Shown here one piece after another: positions 1 through 6,986 of a DNA stretch of 10,515 nucleotides. Below the pieces are notes generated by a model. The model did no database searches. It was not told the origin of the DNA and was given only the letters and a program-made list of their open reading frames with translations. Source of the DNA: a bacterium. GTDB taxonomy: Bacteria; Zixibacteria; MSB-5A5; GN15; FEB-12. The stretch covers positions 1 to 10,515 of the forward strand of contig DAOUUR010000041.1 of NCBI GenBank assembly GCA_030668045.1, given 5' to 3'. The stretch's first letter is position 1. Each line of letters opens with the position of its first letter. The position numbers were made by a program, and so were the translations under genes.

Positions 1-905
1 ATAGTTGAGTTTATTATCCCGGCATATCCCGCTATGAAACCCAACCTTTCATCAATGAATTCGACATCATAGTGTGATACGTCAGTAAACTCCACAGCCC
101 AGGTTTCCCCACCATCTTCAGTGTGTAAACGAATCCCGCCGATAAGAGTCCATTGGTTAGATTCACCAACGATGGTGATAACTTCGTGAGAAGCGGCGGC
201 AATGGACCAAAGATCGGCCGTAACAAATTGGTACGATTCACCCAGGTCGGATGGAATTCCAGCGTCGATCTGCGTCCAATTGCGACCGCCATCGTCAGTG
301 TAGAGCAACTCCGCACCGCTCGGCATTGTCCATGACACTCCAACCGCCCATCCCTTATCTTCATCAATAAACAAGATATCCTTAAGATGCGATGAGCTAT
401 CTTCTCTCTGACGATACCATGTTCTGCCGCCATCACTGGTGCTGAGTATCACGCCCCAGATGCCAACCGCCCAGCCCCGCTTATGATCAATAAACGAAGT
501 GGCCGTCAATCTTGAGTCTATGCCCGAATTCTGTTCTCTCCAGGAGCGACCACCATCGTTGGTGTGCATTATCATGCCATTCTCCCCAACAGCCCATCCG
601 TTTTGATCGTCGATGAAACAGAGGTTCTCGGCGTTGGCGGGGAACGCATGTGCTTCATTCCAGGTCAGTCCTCCATCCAACGTATGAAGAATAGTCGCCG
701 CATTACTCACGGCCCAGGCTTCCCGGTCTCCTATGAATTCAATATCCCGGAGAGTATTAGAAGTTGGCAGAGGATTTTGTTGATACCAGGAACGACCCGC
801 TGTTGTGGCATCATTGCTGGCTACCGGATTTTCGCCAGTGCATTGAATAATCGAACCCCAGATGATTATTACCGTCAATCCGAATATCGCAAATCTTGAT
901 TTCAT
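1..905 (-). CDS. Exported Ycf48-like Asp-box repeat protein, partial (3' end outside window)
   Basis: The frame is open from an ATG at 905-903 to the left edge, about 301 codons with no stop, so the C-terminus is missing. An AAGGT at 919-915 lies 9 nt upstream and supports this start. The N-terminus has a short basic start and a hydrophobic stretch (residues about 5-20) ending at Cys21. IIQC resembles a lipobox, but Gln at -1 is atypical, so lipoprotein status is uncertain. The rest holds five Asp-box-like units of the form [HSY]-T-x-D-G-G-x-[ST]-W, for example HTNDGGRSW and YTDDGGRNW. They alternate with GWAVG-type strands (NGWAVG, RGWAVG, KGWAVG) at a period of roughly 40-50 residues. This is the pattern of Ycf48/PSII-BNR-like beta-propellers. 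In this context it is probably an exported binding or scaffold propeller, not a photosynthesis factor; the ligand is unknown. It is transcribed divergently from the kinase operon. Confidence 0.85.
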   Translation of the reverse strand, partial: MKSRFAIFGLTVIIIWGSIIQCTGENPVASNDATTAGRSWYQQNPLPTSNTLRDIEFIGDREAWAVSNAATILHTLDGGLTWNEAHAFPANAENLCFIDDQNGWAVGENGMIMHTNDGGRSWREQNSGIDSRLTATSFIDHKRGWAVGIWGVILSTSDGGRTWYRQREDSSSHLKDILFIDEDKGWAVGVSWTMPSGAELLYTDDGGRNWTQIDAGIPSDLGESYQFVTADLWSIAAASHEVITIVGESNQWTLIGGIRLHTEDGGETWAVEFTDVSHYDVEFIDERLGFIAGYAGIINST

Positions 906-1239
906 TTAGCTGTGACCTTACCCCGATGCTCTGGATTTAATATAAGGCAAATCTCGTCAAATCAAAAGGTAATTATGTCCTACTCCCAGATATAGTACTA
1001 CTCTGGACGGTAGTCTTGCTATGGTAATTGTCAGGATCGCTTGAAAGGTTATCGTTTTCAGCATAGGCTGCCAGTAATCAAGCGAATAACTCCCTACTTT
1101 GAAAACTCCCCCCCTGCCTTCGGATTATGAGCCTATCTCTACAAATGATACGCCTTGTTGTAGTAAACTTTCCTAAAATCAACGGCTATTTAGATCGGCT
1201 CTTAATTCCCAAGCCCTCAGCCCACCCCTATAAAAAACA

Positions 1240-1268
1240 TTTACAAGCGAATTAAATTGCGTTAGATT
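1240..1268 (+). promoter_or_regulatory. Candidate sigma-70-type promoter for the kinase operon
   Basis: TTTACA (1240-1245, five of six matches to TTGACA) is followed by exactly 17 nt and TAGATT (1263-1268, four of six matches to TATAAT). Initiation near 1275 would give a leader of about 84 nt containing the hairpin at 1307-1326. The match comes from visual inspection, and AT-rich intergenic DNA gives chance matches. Confidence 0.4.
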
Positions 1269-1306
1269 GGCTGTCGCATTCAAGTTGGAGATTTTGGAAA
1301 CTGTCT

Positions 1307-1326
1307 AATGCTATAGAGATAGCATT
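1307..1326 (+). promoter_or_regulatory. Perfect 8-bp inverted repeat in the kinase leader
   Basis: AATGCTAT (1307-1314) and ATAGCATT (1319-1326) are perfect inverted repeats around the 4-nt loop AGAG. It ends 32 nt before the kinase start codon. It could be an operator bound as DNA, or a leader RNA stem. No U-tract follows, so it is not an intrinsic terminator. Confidence 0.45.
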
Positions 1327-1358
1327 GCGCAAGGATCGCATAGCAACTGGTAGGGATA

Positions 1359-3095
1359 ATGTCAGACGATACCGATCAATTCACCGACGACGGCTCACAA
1401 CCCGGCAACAAACCCGCCGATCCACTCGGCATTATCGGGTGGGTAATCGGTGGTAAGTACAAGGTTCGGGCACATCTGGGAGGGGGGGGATTCGGCGAGG
1501 TTTACGACGCTTTCAATGTCAACCTCACCGAACAACGCCTCGTCCTCAAGTTCTTCAAGCGGGTTCAGGCTCGCGACAAGTTCTCCAAAGAAGCCAAAAT
1601 CCTCTGTCGACTCGACCATCCCAACATCTGCCGCGTAATCGATTTTCTTGACGAAGAAGGCGCTCTGGTGGTGGCCTATATCGACGGTAAAGATACAGCT
1701 GAAATCCTCAAGGAATCGGGACCGCTCAACGACTCACTATTCCTGAACGTCGCCAAGTCAATGACCGATGCGCTGGCATACGCTCATGAGCGCAAGATTG
1801 CGCATCGAGATATCAAACCGGGCAATATAATGGTGGACACCAACAACCGCGCCTACCTGATCGACTTTGGTATCGCCAAAGAGATGGGCGGTGCCGCCAC
1901 CAGAACCGGCTATCAGGCATTGACTCCAATGTTCGCCGCACCGGAACGCCAACAGGGCGACATGGACTACAACCCGTTCCTCTCCGATGTCTATGAGATG
2001 GGCGTGACCCTCTTCACTTTCTGCACCAATACCATGCCCTACCGCAACCCAACCAATCCCGACATCAGCGAATGGGGCGGGGTGGCCGCCGAAAGACTGA
2101 CCCCTGAACTGGTTCAGATTCTCAAGAAGGCTACTCACCCGGACCCCAGTAAACGTTACAAGGGCGTCCGCCAGTTGGCCGATGATGTCGCTAAACTTGA
2201 ACAGGCTTATGTTGTCGAGAAGAAACGCAAGACGCCGATCATTCTGACAATCGCGTTTGTAGCAATCGCCGCGGCGGCGGTGCTCCAGTGGCAGGGATAC
2301 TTTGGCACCTGGCTGGAAGATAACTGGGCGAGGGTTGTTACTACCGAACAACAGGCCGAACAACTCCCGGCGGCTACCACTCCTGCGGTCGATAGCTCCA
2401 CCCTGATTGCCAAAGCGGCACCTGACAGCTTGCCAGCAGGACTACAAGACACCATTGCCAAGCCAACAACAACACCTGCGACAACCATACCTCCGGTGAC
2501 AAAAAAGCCGACCGAACAACCCGAGCCCGAAGAACCACCTCCTCCTCCCCCGCCACCGCAGATGTACATACGAACAATTCCAGCCGGCGTGATCAGCCTG
2601 TTCTTTGACGGCCGGGAGATAATGCCCAATACGTACATTAAGACAACTAAAGGTCGCCACACTGCCGAAGTTCTCGATCCCGACTACCCGATCCTCTCAC
2701 GAATCGTAACGGTCAACCGTGACACCACCCATATCACGATGGACCTGCTGGAGACTTTCGCTCGGACAGATTCAATTGACCTGCGTCTTGCCCTGAACCC
2801 ACCCACCGATGAACATATGCTGGAATTGTCGTTCAATACCCGCAAACGACGCTTCAATAGTTACCCGGTCTTTGATCTGGTTCGGTTGAGTGGTGAATGG
2901 CAGCTTGAAGCTTCCATCTTTGCTCTCAATAGCGACGCCAATACAACTATCGCCATTGACTCCATGGTTACGTTCCCCTTTGGTGGTGGTAAACATATAG
3001 TGCTAAACGGAAACAGTGGACGAATGACTTTCGAAACAGTTGAGGGTGAGGGTACCACCGTAATACCCCTGCTTCTCTACTGGTCAGAACAATAG
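1359..3095 (+). CDS. Transmembrane Ser/Thr protein kinase (Hanks type) with PEGA-like extracytoplasmic domain
   Basis: A 578-residue PknB-like kinase. All catalytic landmarks are present: glycine loop GGGGFGEVY (41-49), ATP-binding Lys64 (VLKFFK), helix-C Glu78, catalytic HRDIKPGN (149-156, Asp151), metal-binding DFG (169-171) and APE (194-196). It is therefore probably active. The activation segment between DFG and APE contains several Thr and a Tyr that could be phosphorylated. After the kinase core (about 34-282) come a basic stop-transfer KKRK and one membrane span (about 293-310). A Thr/Pro-rich stalk with eight consecutive prolines (393-400) follows, then a PEGA-like beta domain (about 402-462: RTIPAG...FFDGRE...GRHTAEV) and an unrecognised beta-rich end (about 470-578). 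The kinase faces the cytoplasm and the PEGA region faces the periplasm. AGGGA lies only 2 nt before the ATG, so the ribosome site is poor. It heads a four-gene operon and presumably phosphorylates cytoplasmic targets in response to an envelope signal. Confidence 0.95.
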   Translation: MSDDTDQFTDDGSQPGNKPADPLGIIGWVIGGKYKVRAHLGGGGFGEVYDAFNVNLTEQRLVLKFFKRVQARDKFSKEAKILCRLDHPNICRVIDFLDEEGALVVAYIDGKDTAEILKESGPLNDSLFLNVAKSMTDALAYAHERKIAHRDIKPGNIMVDTNNRAYLIDFGIAKEMGGAATRTGYQALTPMFAAPERQQGDMDYNPFLSDVYEMGVTLFTFCTNTMPYRNPTNPDISEWGGVAAERLTPELVQILKKATHPDPSKRYKGVRQLADDVAKLEQAYVVEKKRKTPIILTIAFVAIAAAAVLQWQGYFGTWLEDNWARVVTTEQQAEQLPAATTPAVDSSTLIAKAAPDSLPAGLQDTIAKPTTTPATTIPPVTKKPTEQPEPEEPPPPPPPPQMYIRTIPAGVISLFFDGREIMPNTYIKTTKGRHTAEVLDPDYPILSRIVTVNRDTTHITMDLLETFARTDSIDLRLALNPPTDEHMLELSFNTRKRRFNSYPVFDLVRLSGEWQLEASIFALNSDANTTIAIDSMVTFPFGGGKHIVLNGNSGRMTFETVEGEGTTVIPLLLYWSEQ

Positions 3096-3116
3096 TCTCG
3101 CAATGAAGGAGGCAAT

Positions 3117-3755
3117 ATGAAAAGGATGCGATCGTATCGTAAAACCACTGCGTGCGTAACTATGCTGGTCTTTGCGATAACCTTGATTCTCCCCGAATTA
3201 CTATGCGCTCAGGTCGCCAATTGCGGTTACGACGCAGCTAACCCCTCAGTCGAAAACGCGCGCAAGAATTTCAAGATCACTAATTACCCCTGCGCCGAGG
3301 AAGAGCTCAACCTTCTGCTGGCCGATCAGTCGCTTGAATTGAAAGACCGCGCCGATGCTCATGTCCTGTTGGCTTCCGTCTATTACGCTATGATGCGTGA
3401 TGATGGCGAGAAGAGCCGCAAGGTCACAGAACAATTCGTTGAGGCTTTCAAGGCCTTCCGGACATGGAAAGGTGATGTTGATATTAAGTCTCCTGAGTTC
3501 CTGTCCATGATGGAACAGGCCCGGGAGTTGGTCGCCAAGCAGGACGAGACCAAGGCAGCCGCTGTTGATAAAATACCGGACACAGAACTGCCGTCCATTT
3601 CGTCCGACGGCAAGCCCTGGTACAAGAAATGGTGGGCGATCGGTCTTGGTGTCGGTGTTGTTGCCATCGTGGTGGTAGCTGCCGGTGGTGGTAGTGAAGA
3701 CCCTCCACCCGAAGATCCCACTTTACCCGGATTCCCCGGCACACCAACACGCTAA
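3117..3755 (+). CDS. Exported helical (TPR-like) protein with C-terminal membrane span and Gly/Pro tail
   Basis: The gene starts 21 nt after the kinase stop. AAGGAGG at 3106-3112 lies 4 nt before the ATG; a second in-frame ATG at 3126 is possible. A signal peptide covers about residues 1-31 (cleavage likely after LLCA). The mature part is alpha-helical: about residues 56-142 look like one or two degenerate TPR-type helix pairs (CAEEELNLLLADQ, RADAHVLLASVYYAMM, SPEFLSMMEQARELVAKQ). A WYKKWW aromatic/basic border then leads into a membrane span (about 172-189) and a short GGGSEDPPPEDP tail. This signal peptide / helical domain / one span / Gly-Pro tail layout is, as far as I recall, common in FCB genomes, with no assigned function. 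Co-transcription with the kinase suggests a periplasmic partner or adaptor. Its two mature Cys (36 and 59) could form a disulfide. Specific function unknown. Confidence 0.85.
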   Translation: MKRMRSYRKTTACVTMLVFAITLILPELLCAQVANCGYDAANPSVENARKNFKITNYPCAEEELNLLLADQSLELKDRADAHVLLASVYYAMMRDDGEKSRKVTEQFVEAFKAFRTWKGDVDIKSPEFLSMMEQARELVAKQDETKAAAVDKIPDTELPSISSDGKPWYKKWWAIGLGVGVVAIVVVAAGGGSEDPPPEDPTLPGFPGTPTR

Positions 3756-3817
3756 GAACTGACCGTAATCTCGATAATGAGTGAAACATGATATATAAAC
3801 GAGAAAGGACTGAGAGG

Positions 3818-4705
3818 ATGCGAAACAAAACTATCATCTCACTATTTGCCGCCCTGTTGCTGAGTTCATTCGTCGTCGGCAGCATTGCCGCCCAGGCCCC
3901 AAGCACGATAACGTATCAAGGCAAACTCGTAAACATAACCAATGGCGACCCTATAACCACTGCCACCAGTGTAGTGTTTGGACTGTACAGCGATGATCAG
4001 GGGGGATTGGCCATCTGGTCGGAAACACACAGTATCACCCCAAGTGAAGGCGGTATTTTTACTATCGAGCTCGGCGGCACCGCAAGCCTTGCTACTGTCC
4101 TCAACGGTTCCAAACGTTATCTTGGACTCAAGTTTGGCGCCGATACGGAGATGTCACCCCGCCAGTTGATTACATCGACCGCCTACGCCTACAGCGCAGA
4201 AAAGGCTGGACTTGCTACCACTGTGCCGGACGGCTCGATAGATGGTGTCAAGCTCGATTACAACGCTGTCACTACCTCGAAGATCGCCACCGGAGGTGTA
4301 ACCGTATCAGACATTGCCTCGGGTGCTGTCACCACTGACAAGATTGCCACCGGCGGCGTAGGCTCAACGGACATTGCCTCAGGTGCTGTGACATCGACCA
4401 AACTCGCTACCGACATAAAGGCGCTGCTACCCATCGCCATGGGCTGGATTTCTACCTCCGGGACCGTGGGAGCTAGCTCCGGAAACATCTCCTGCTTCTG
4501 GAATGCGGTCAACACTCGGTATGAAATTATGATTACGGGGCATAGCTACTATTACAACACATATGTCACCGTCGTTACACCATGGTCTGGCGCCCTCACG
4601 GCGCAGGTAGGCAGCTCTGGGGGGAAGATGCTGATTACTTTCAACAATACAGCAGGGACTGCCGTCCAAGCTGGTGGTTTCCAATTCGTAACGTACAAAC
4701 CTTAA
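3818..4705 (+). CDS. Secreted surface protein with decapeptide-repeat stalk
   Basis: I place the start at ATG 3818 (295 residues), because AAAGGA at 3804-3809 lies 8 nt upstream and a clean signal peptide follows (about 1-25, SIAA before Gln26). An in-frame ATG at 3788 would add ten charged residues before the signal peptide and is unlikely. The mature N-terminal domain (about 30-125) begins ITYQGKLVN and contains LYSDDQGG, IWSET, GGIFTIELG and a MSPRQLITSTAYAY end. This is an exported beta domain seen often in FCB proteins and often placed ahead of tail-fibre-like stalks. Residues 151-200 form five units of exactly ten residues ([VS]T/DKIA-G-G/A type, e.g. VTTSKIATGG, VTVSDIASGA), expected to fold as a beta-helical or trimeric fibre. 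The C-terminal part (about 205-295) is a Gly/aromatic-rich presumed beta head I do not recognise. Likely an adhesive or structural fibre; no enzymatic motif is visible. Confidence 0.85.
   Translation: MRNKTIISLFAALLLSSFVVGSIAAQAPSTITYQGKLVNITNGDPITTATSVVFGLYSDDQGGLAIWSETHSITPSEGGIFTIELGGTASLATVLNGSKRYLGLKFGADTEMSPRQLITSTAYAYSAEKAGLATTVPDGSIDGVKLDYNAVTTSKIATGGVTVSDIASGAVTTDKIATGGVGSTDIASGAVTSTKLATDIKALLPIAMGWISTSGTVGASSGNISCFWNAVNTRYEIMITGHSYYYNTYVTVVTPWSGALTAQVGSSGGKMLITFNNTAGTAVQAGGFQFVTYKP
4268..4387 (+). repeat. Two tandem 60-bp units encoding the decapeptide stalk
   Basis: Units 4268-4327 and 4328-4387 align without gaps with 45 of 60 identical bases. Each encodes two decapeptides, and a partial third unit starts at 4388 (VTSTKLATDI). 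Most differences within conserved codons are at third positions, so the protein pattern looks maintained by selection after duplication. Confidence 0.8.
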
Positions 4706-4728
4706 AGAAAAAACTTGAGGGTTCTCTG

Positions 4729-4779
4729 ATGAAATGGTTTACCAAAGAAAAAGAGAGGACAGGCATACGTTATGAATAA
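4729..4779 (+). CDS. Possible 16-codon leader ORF coupled to the downstream gene
   Basis: The peptide MKWFTKEKERTGIRYE starts at ATG 4729 with GAGGG (4717-4721) 7 nt upstream, a better-placed ribosome site than that of the following gene. Its stop TAA (4777-4779) overlaps the downstream start (ATG 4772-4774), so ribosomes finishing it could reinitiate there. The peptide is lysine- and arginine-rich and has no run of one amino acid that would suggest a classical attenuator. It could also be a chance ORF in the gap. Confidence 0.3.
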   Translation: MKWFTKEKERTGIRYE

Positions 4780-6649
4780 ATATATAAGAATGATCCTGCT
4801 GTCGGTTTGCGCTCTGTTAGTCTTGCCCACTGTCGTATGGTCTCAGGCTACCAGTGAGTCCTACGGTCTGGTTACCGGCGGACTGGTCTGTGGTGGCGGC
4901 ACATCCTCAAGCGACAGTTATGCGCTAAGCGGTAATGTCCCGCTTCCCGCCACTGGAATGAGCGCAAGCGATTCCTACGCTCTGAGCGGCGGCATTATTG
5001 CCATCGCCGGCGGTGAAGATATCACGTTCCAGCCTATTCTTCCCCCCATCGTTACTGTCCCAATTGCCCAGCGGACGGTTAAGGTGGCCGTTCAGGGGGG
5101 AACCGATGACGTCACTGGCACATTTCACTTCCGCTATGGTGGTCAATCTGCCTATTCACAGGCAGCAATGACCGGCGGTGTTGACGACACGATGCGCTAC
5201 ATTGTCTCGGCCGACCAGCTCAACGTGCGTGCAATGGAATACTACTTCGAGATGACTCGCGGAACGCGTACTGTTTTTCTGGGTAATCCGGTCGAGCCAT
5301 ATCAGTTCATAACCGAGTTCACCAATGCCCAGGGACAATGTCCCGCAACCCTTCCAAACGCCCGCTTCCGTATTGTCGGTGTTCCGGTTGAAATCACCGG
5401 CGACCGCCGTATCTCCACTGTCTTCGAGGACGACCTCGGCGCCTATGACAAGACCGAGTGGCGGATGGGCATGTATGTTACCGCTGAAGATCAGGTAGCC
5501 GAATTTCCCGGACAAACTCTGGTTCAGCCGGGTCAGGGTTACTGGCTGATTGCCCGCGGATCGAAAAGATATGGCGCCGCCGGAACCTGCCAGATGCCCA
5601 ACTTTGAGGATGCCGGCGTACAGTACTTCCGCACGCCGTATGAACTCGAACCGGGCTGGAACCAGGTGGCCAACCCCTTCCCGTTCGATATCACCTGGAC
5701 TGATATCAAGTTCGATGACAACGGAAACATTGTTGATTCCGATGATGCCACGGTCGTCTATCCCGAACCCTTCGCCTATAACGGAGGCTTTGCGGCTACA
5801 ACTGTCATTTACGGATGGAACGGTGTCTTCATATATGTCGAAAAGGCCGACGTCAATATGCTCTGGCCATATAAAGAAACCGACATTATGCCGATTCAGT
5901 CCAAAGAGACACCGCCCATCGCCGCGTCGGCAACCTCGTGGCAGATTGAGTTAAGCCTCGAGGCCAACGATGGGATTGATCGTTCCAATTTTGCCGGTGT
6001 TCGCATCGGTGCCCTCGACGGTCCCGACTGCTATGATCAGTACGATCCCCCACCGCCGCCCGATGTCACTCAGCTTTCTTTCGAACTGTCAGGAAATCAG
6101 CAACCGTTGCGGTGTGCCGATTTCCGGGCTCCGTATGATGATGGTGCCGAGTGGCAGGTTATCATATACAAAGCCGAGAATCGGAAGCTAACGATCAACG
6201 GTTTGGACAATATCCCGCCTGATATGGAAGCCTGGTTGATTCTTGATATCGGACAGACAATCGACCTGCTCAACAATCGGACTATCGCTCTGCCAAACGA
6301 TGTAATTTCGGCTCGACTCATTATCGGTACGAGCGAGTACACCTCCAAAGAAGTCAGCGAGGCGTTACCGGATGACTACACCCTCTATCAGAACTTCCCC
6401 AATCCGTTCAATCCCACCACGACCATTCGTTATGCTCTGCCAACTGACGGTCATGTCCAACTTGATGTGATCAATTTGTTGGGTCAGGTGGTCACGACGC
6501 TGGTCGATGAAAAGAAGTCGGCCGGTGTTCATACAATTGATTGGGACGGTCGCGATGGCGGCAATCAGACCGTTGCCAGCGGTATTTATTTCTATCGTCT
6601 GGCTTCGGGTCAGTACACAGCCAACCGTAAGATGGTACTTTTGAAATAG
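4772..6649 (+). CDS. Large secreted protein with C-terminal FlgD-Ig-like / T9SS-type sorting domain
   Basis: The product has 625 residues. A signal peptide (about 1-26, cleavage near WSQA) precedes a Ser/Gly-rich segment with three related motifs: ESYGLVTGG (29-37), DSYALSG (48-54) and DSYALSG (67-73). The middle (about 85-530) is a large beta-rich region. It contains a GWNQVANPFPF motif (295-305) like those found repeatedly in secreted FCB proteins, a Pro-rich turn (426-430) and five scattered Cys. The C-terminal domain (about 537-625) begins YTLYQNFPNPFNPTTTIRY, contains LLGQVVTTLVD and GIYFYRL, and closes with RKMVLLK. This is the classic FlgD-Ig-like / type IX secretion sorting module, which directs export across the outer membrane and surface anchoring where that machinery exists. 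No catalytic signature is visible. GAGAGGA (4753-4759) lies 12 nt before the ATG, a long spacing, so translation may depend on the overlapping leader ORF. Last gene of the operon, followed by a strong terminator. Confidence 0.9.
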   Translation: MNKYIRMILLSVCALLVLPTVVWSQATSESYGLVTGGLVCGGGTSSSDSYALSGNVPLPATGMSASDSYALSGGIIAIAGGEDITFQPILPPIVTVPIAQRTVKVAVQGGTDDVTGTFHFRYGGQSAYSQAAMTGGVDDTMRYIVSADQLNVRAMEYYFEMTRGTRTVFLGNPVEPYQFITEFTNAQGQCPATLPNARFRIVGVPVEITGDRRISTVFEDDLGAYDKTEWRMGMYVTAEDQVAEFPGQTLVQPGQGYWLIARGSKRYGAAGTCQMPNFEDAGVQYFRTPYELEPGWNQVANPFPFDITWTDIKFDDNGNIVDSDDATVVYPEPFAYNGGFAATTVIYGWNGVFIYVEKADVNMLWPYKETDIMPIQSKETPPIAASATSWQIELSLEANDGIDRSNFAGVRIGALDGPDCYDQYDPPPPPDVTQLSFELSGNQQPLRCADFRAPYDDGAEWQVIIYKAENRKLTINGLDNIPPDMEAWLILDIGQTIDLLNNRTIALPNDVISARLIIGTSEYTSKEVSEALPDDYTLYQNFPNPFNPTTTIRYALPTDGHVQLDVINLLGQVVTTLVDEKKSAGVHTIDWDGRDGGNQTVASGIYFYRLASGQYTANRKMVLLK

Positions 6650-6688
6650 TCATCCACCGTTTATTCGGTCCTATCGCAAGAACACCAG

Positions 6689-6718
6689 CCCCCGCCCAAT
6701 CCGGGCGGGGGTTCTTTT
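6689..6718 (+). terminator. Rho-independent terminator of the kinase operon
   Basis: CCCCCGCCC (6689-6697) and GGGCGGGGG (6703-6711) form a perfect 9-bp G+C stem with a 5-nt loop, followed by TTCTTTT. It starts 39 nt after the stop codon of the sorting-domain protein and clearly ends the operon. Confidence 0.95.
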
Positions 6719-6737
6719 GTGTGAGAGATTAGAGATA
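6697..6737 (+). repeat. Direct repeat copy 1 (terminator 3' arm plus flank)
   Basis: This segment runs from CAATCCGGG in the terminator loop and 3' arm through the T-tract and TGTGTGAGAGATTAGAGATA. A related but shortened copy lies at 6852-6886. Confidence 0.65.
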
Positions 6738-6986
6738 CATGATTGCGGTAGGTCTTGCCTGACATGTATTTACGTGCCAAGTCACCGCCGCGGCGAACCG
6801 TGGACGGATCAAGACCCGACACAACGGTGCAAAAGGTTTCTCAACAAGCTTCAATCCGGGTGTTTTTTTGTTTGAGATTAGAGATAGCGCTGATATTTTA
6901 TACAATCGTAAACAGTGACACGAAACTGCCGACACATAACAATAGCACCAAAATCGGAGATAACCGATCAACTAAGGGATAATCGC
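6719..6986. other. Intergenic region between terminator and YfiR-like gene, 268 bp
   Basis: No convincing protein-coding gene. It holds the end of the first and all of the second copy of a direct repeat, a perfect 10-bp palindrome CGCCGCGGCG (6786-6795), and separated inverted repeats GGTCTTG/CAAGACC (6751-6757 and 6810-6816) and ACATG/CATGT (6737-6741 and 6763-6767). The promoter of the YfiR-like gene should lie here. A TACAAT (6901-6906) could be a -10 element, but I see no matching -35. Confidence 0.5.
6852..6886 (+). repeat. Direct repeat copy 2 (degraded terminator flank)
   Basis: CAATCCGGG, then a seven-T tract and TGTTTGAGATTAGAGATA, repeat the order of 6697-6737 with a shortened middle. 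The 5' arm of the hairpin is absent, so this copy probably cannot terminate transcription. Confidence 0.6.

Larger units (their letters stand above)
906..1358. other. Divergent intergenic region, 453 bp
   Basis: No convincing gene lies here. The stretch separates the start codons of two divergent genes, so it should carry promoters for both. For the plus strand I see a promoter candidate at 1240-1268 and a hairpin at 1307-1326, both described separately. For the minus strand, a TTGATT/TATTAA pair (965-960 and 943-938, spacer 16) is possible but weak, so it is not called. TAGTACTA at 993-1000 is an 8-bp palindrome of unknown meaning. Confidence 0.6.

Noticed and set aside
564..899. Plus-strand open frame of 111 codons
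   Set aside because: It lies opposite the Asp-box repeat gene, which has clear repeats, a signal sequence and a ribosome site; the plus-strand translation shows no domain-like pattern.
2207..2662. Minus-strand open frame with Gly- and Ser-rich product
   Set aside because: It is the antisense of the Pro/Thr-rich stalk of the kinase; the Gly run simply mirrors the proline codons.
3195..3209. Lipobox at Cys30 of the kinase-adjacent protein
   Set aside because: ELLC lacks the small residue at -1, and LLCA followed by Gln fits signal peptidase I better.
3788..3817. Upstream in-frame ATG for the decapeptide-stalk protein
   Set aside because: It would add ten charged residues before the signal peptide, and the good ribosome site fits ATG 3818 instead.
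5550..5954. Plus-strand 134-codon frame inside the sorting-domain gene
   Set aside because: Shifted frame of a well-supported secreted protein, with Pro/Ser/Arg-rich composition typical of a shadow frame.
6915..6986. Upstream in-frame ATG for the YfiR-like protein
   Set aside because: The extension would bury the signal peptide, while AAGGGA is ideally placed for ATG 6987.
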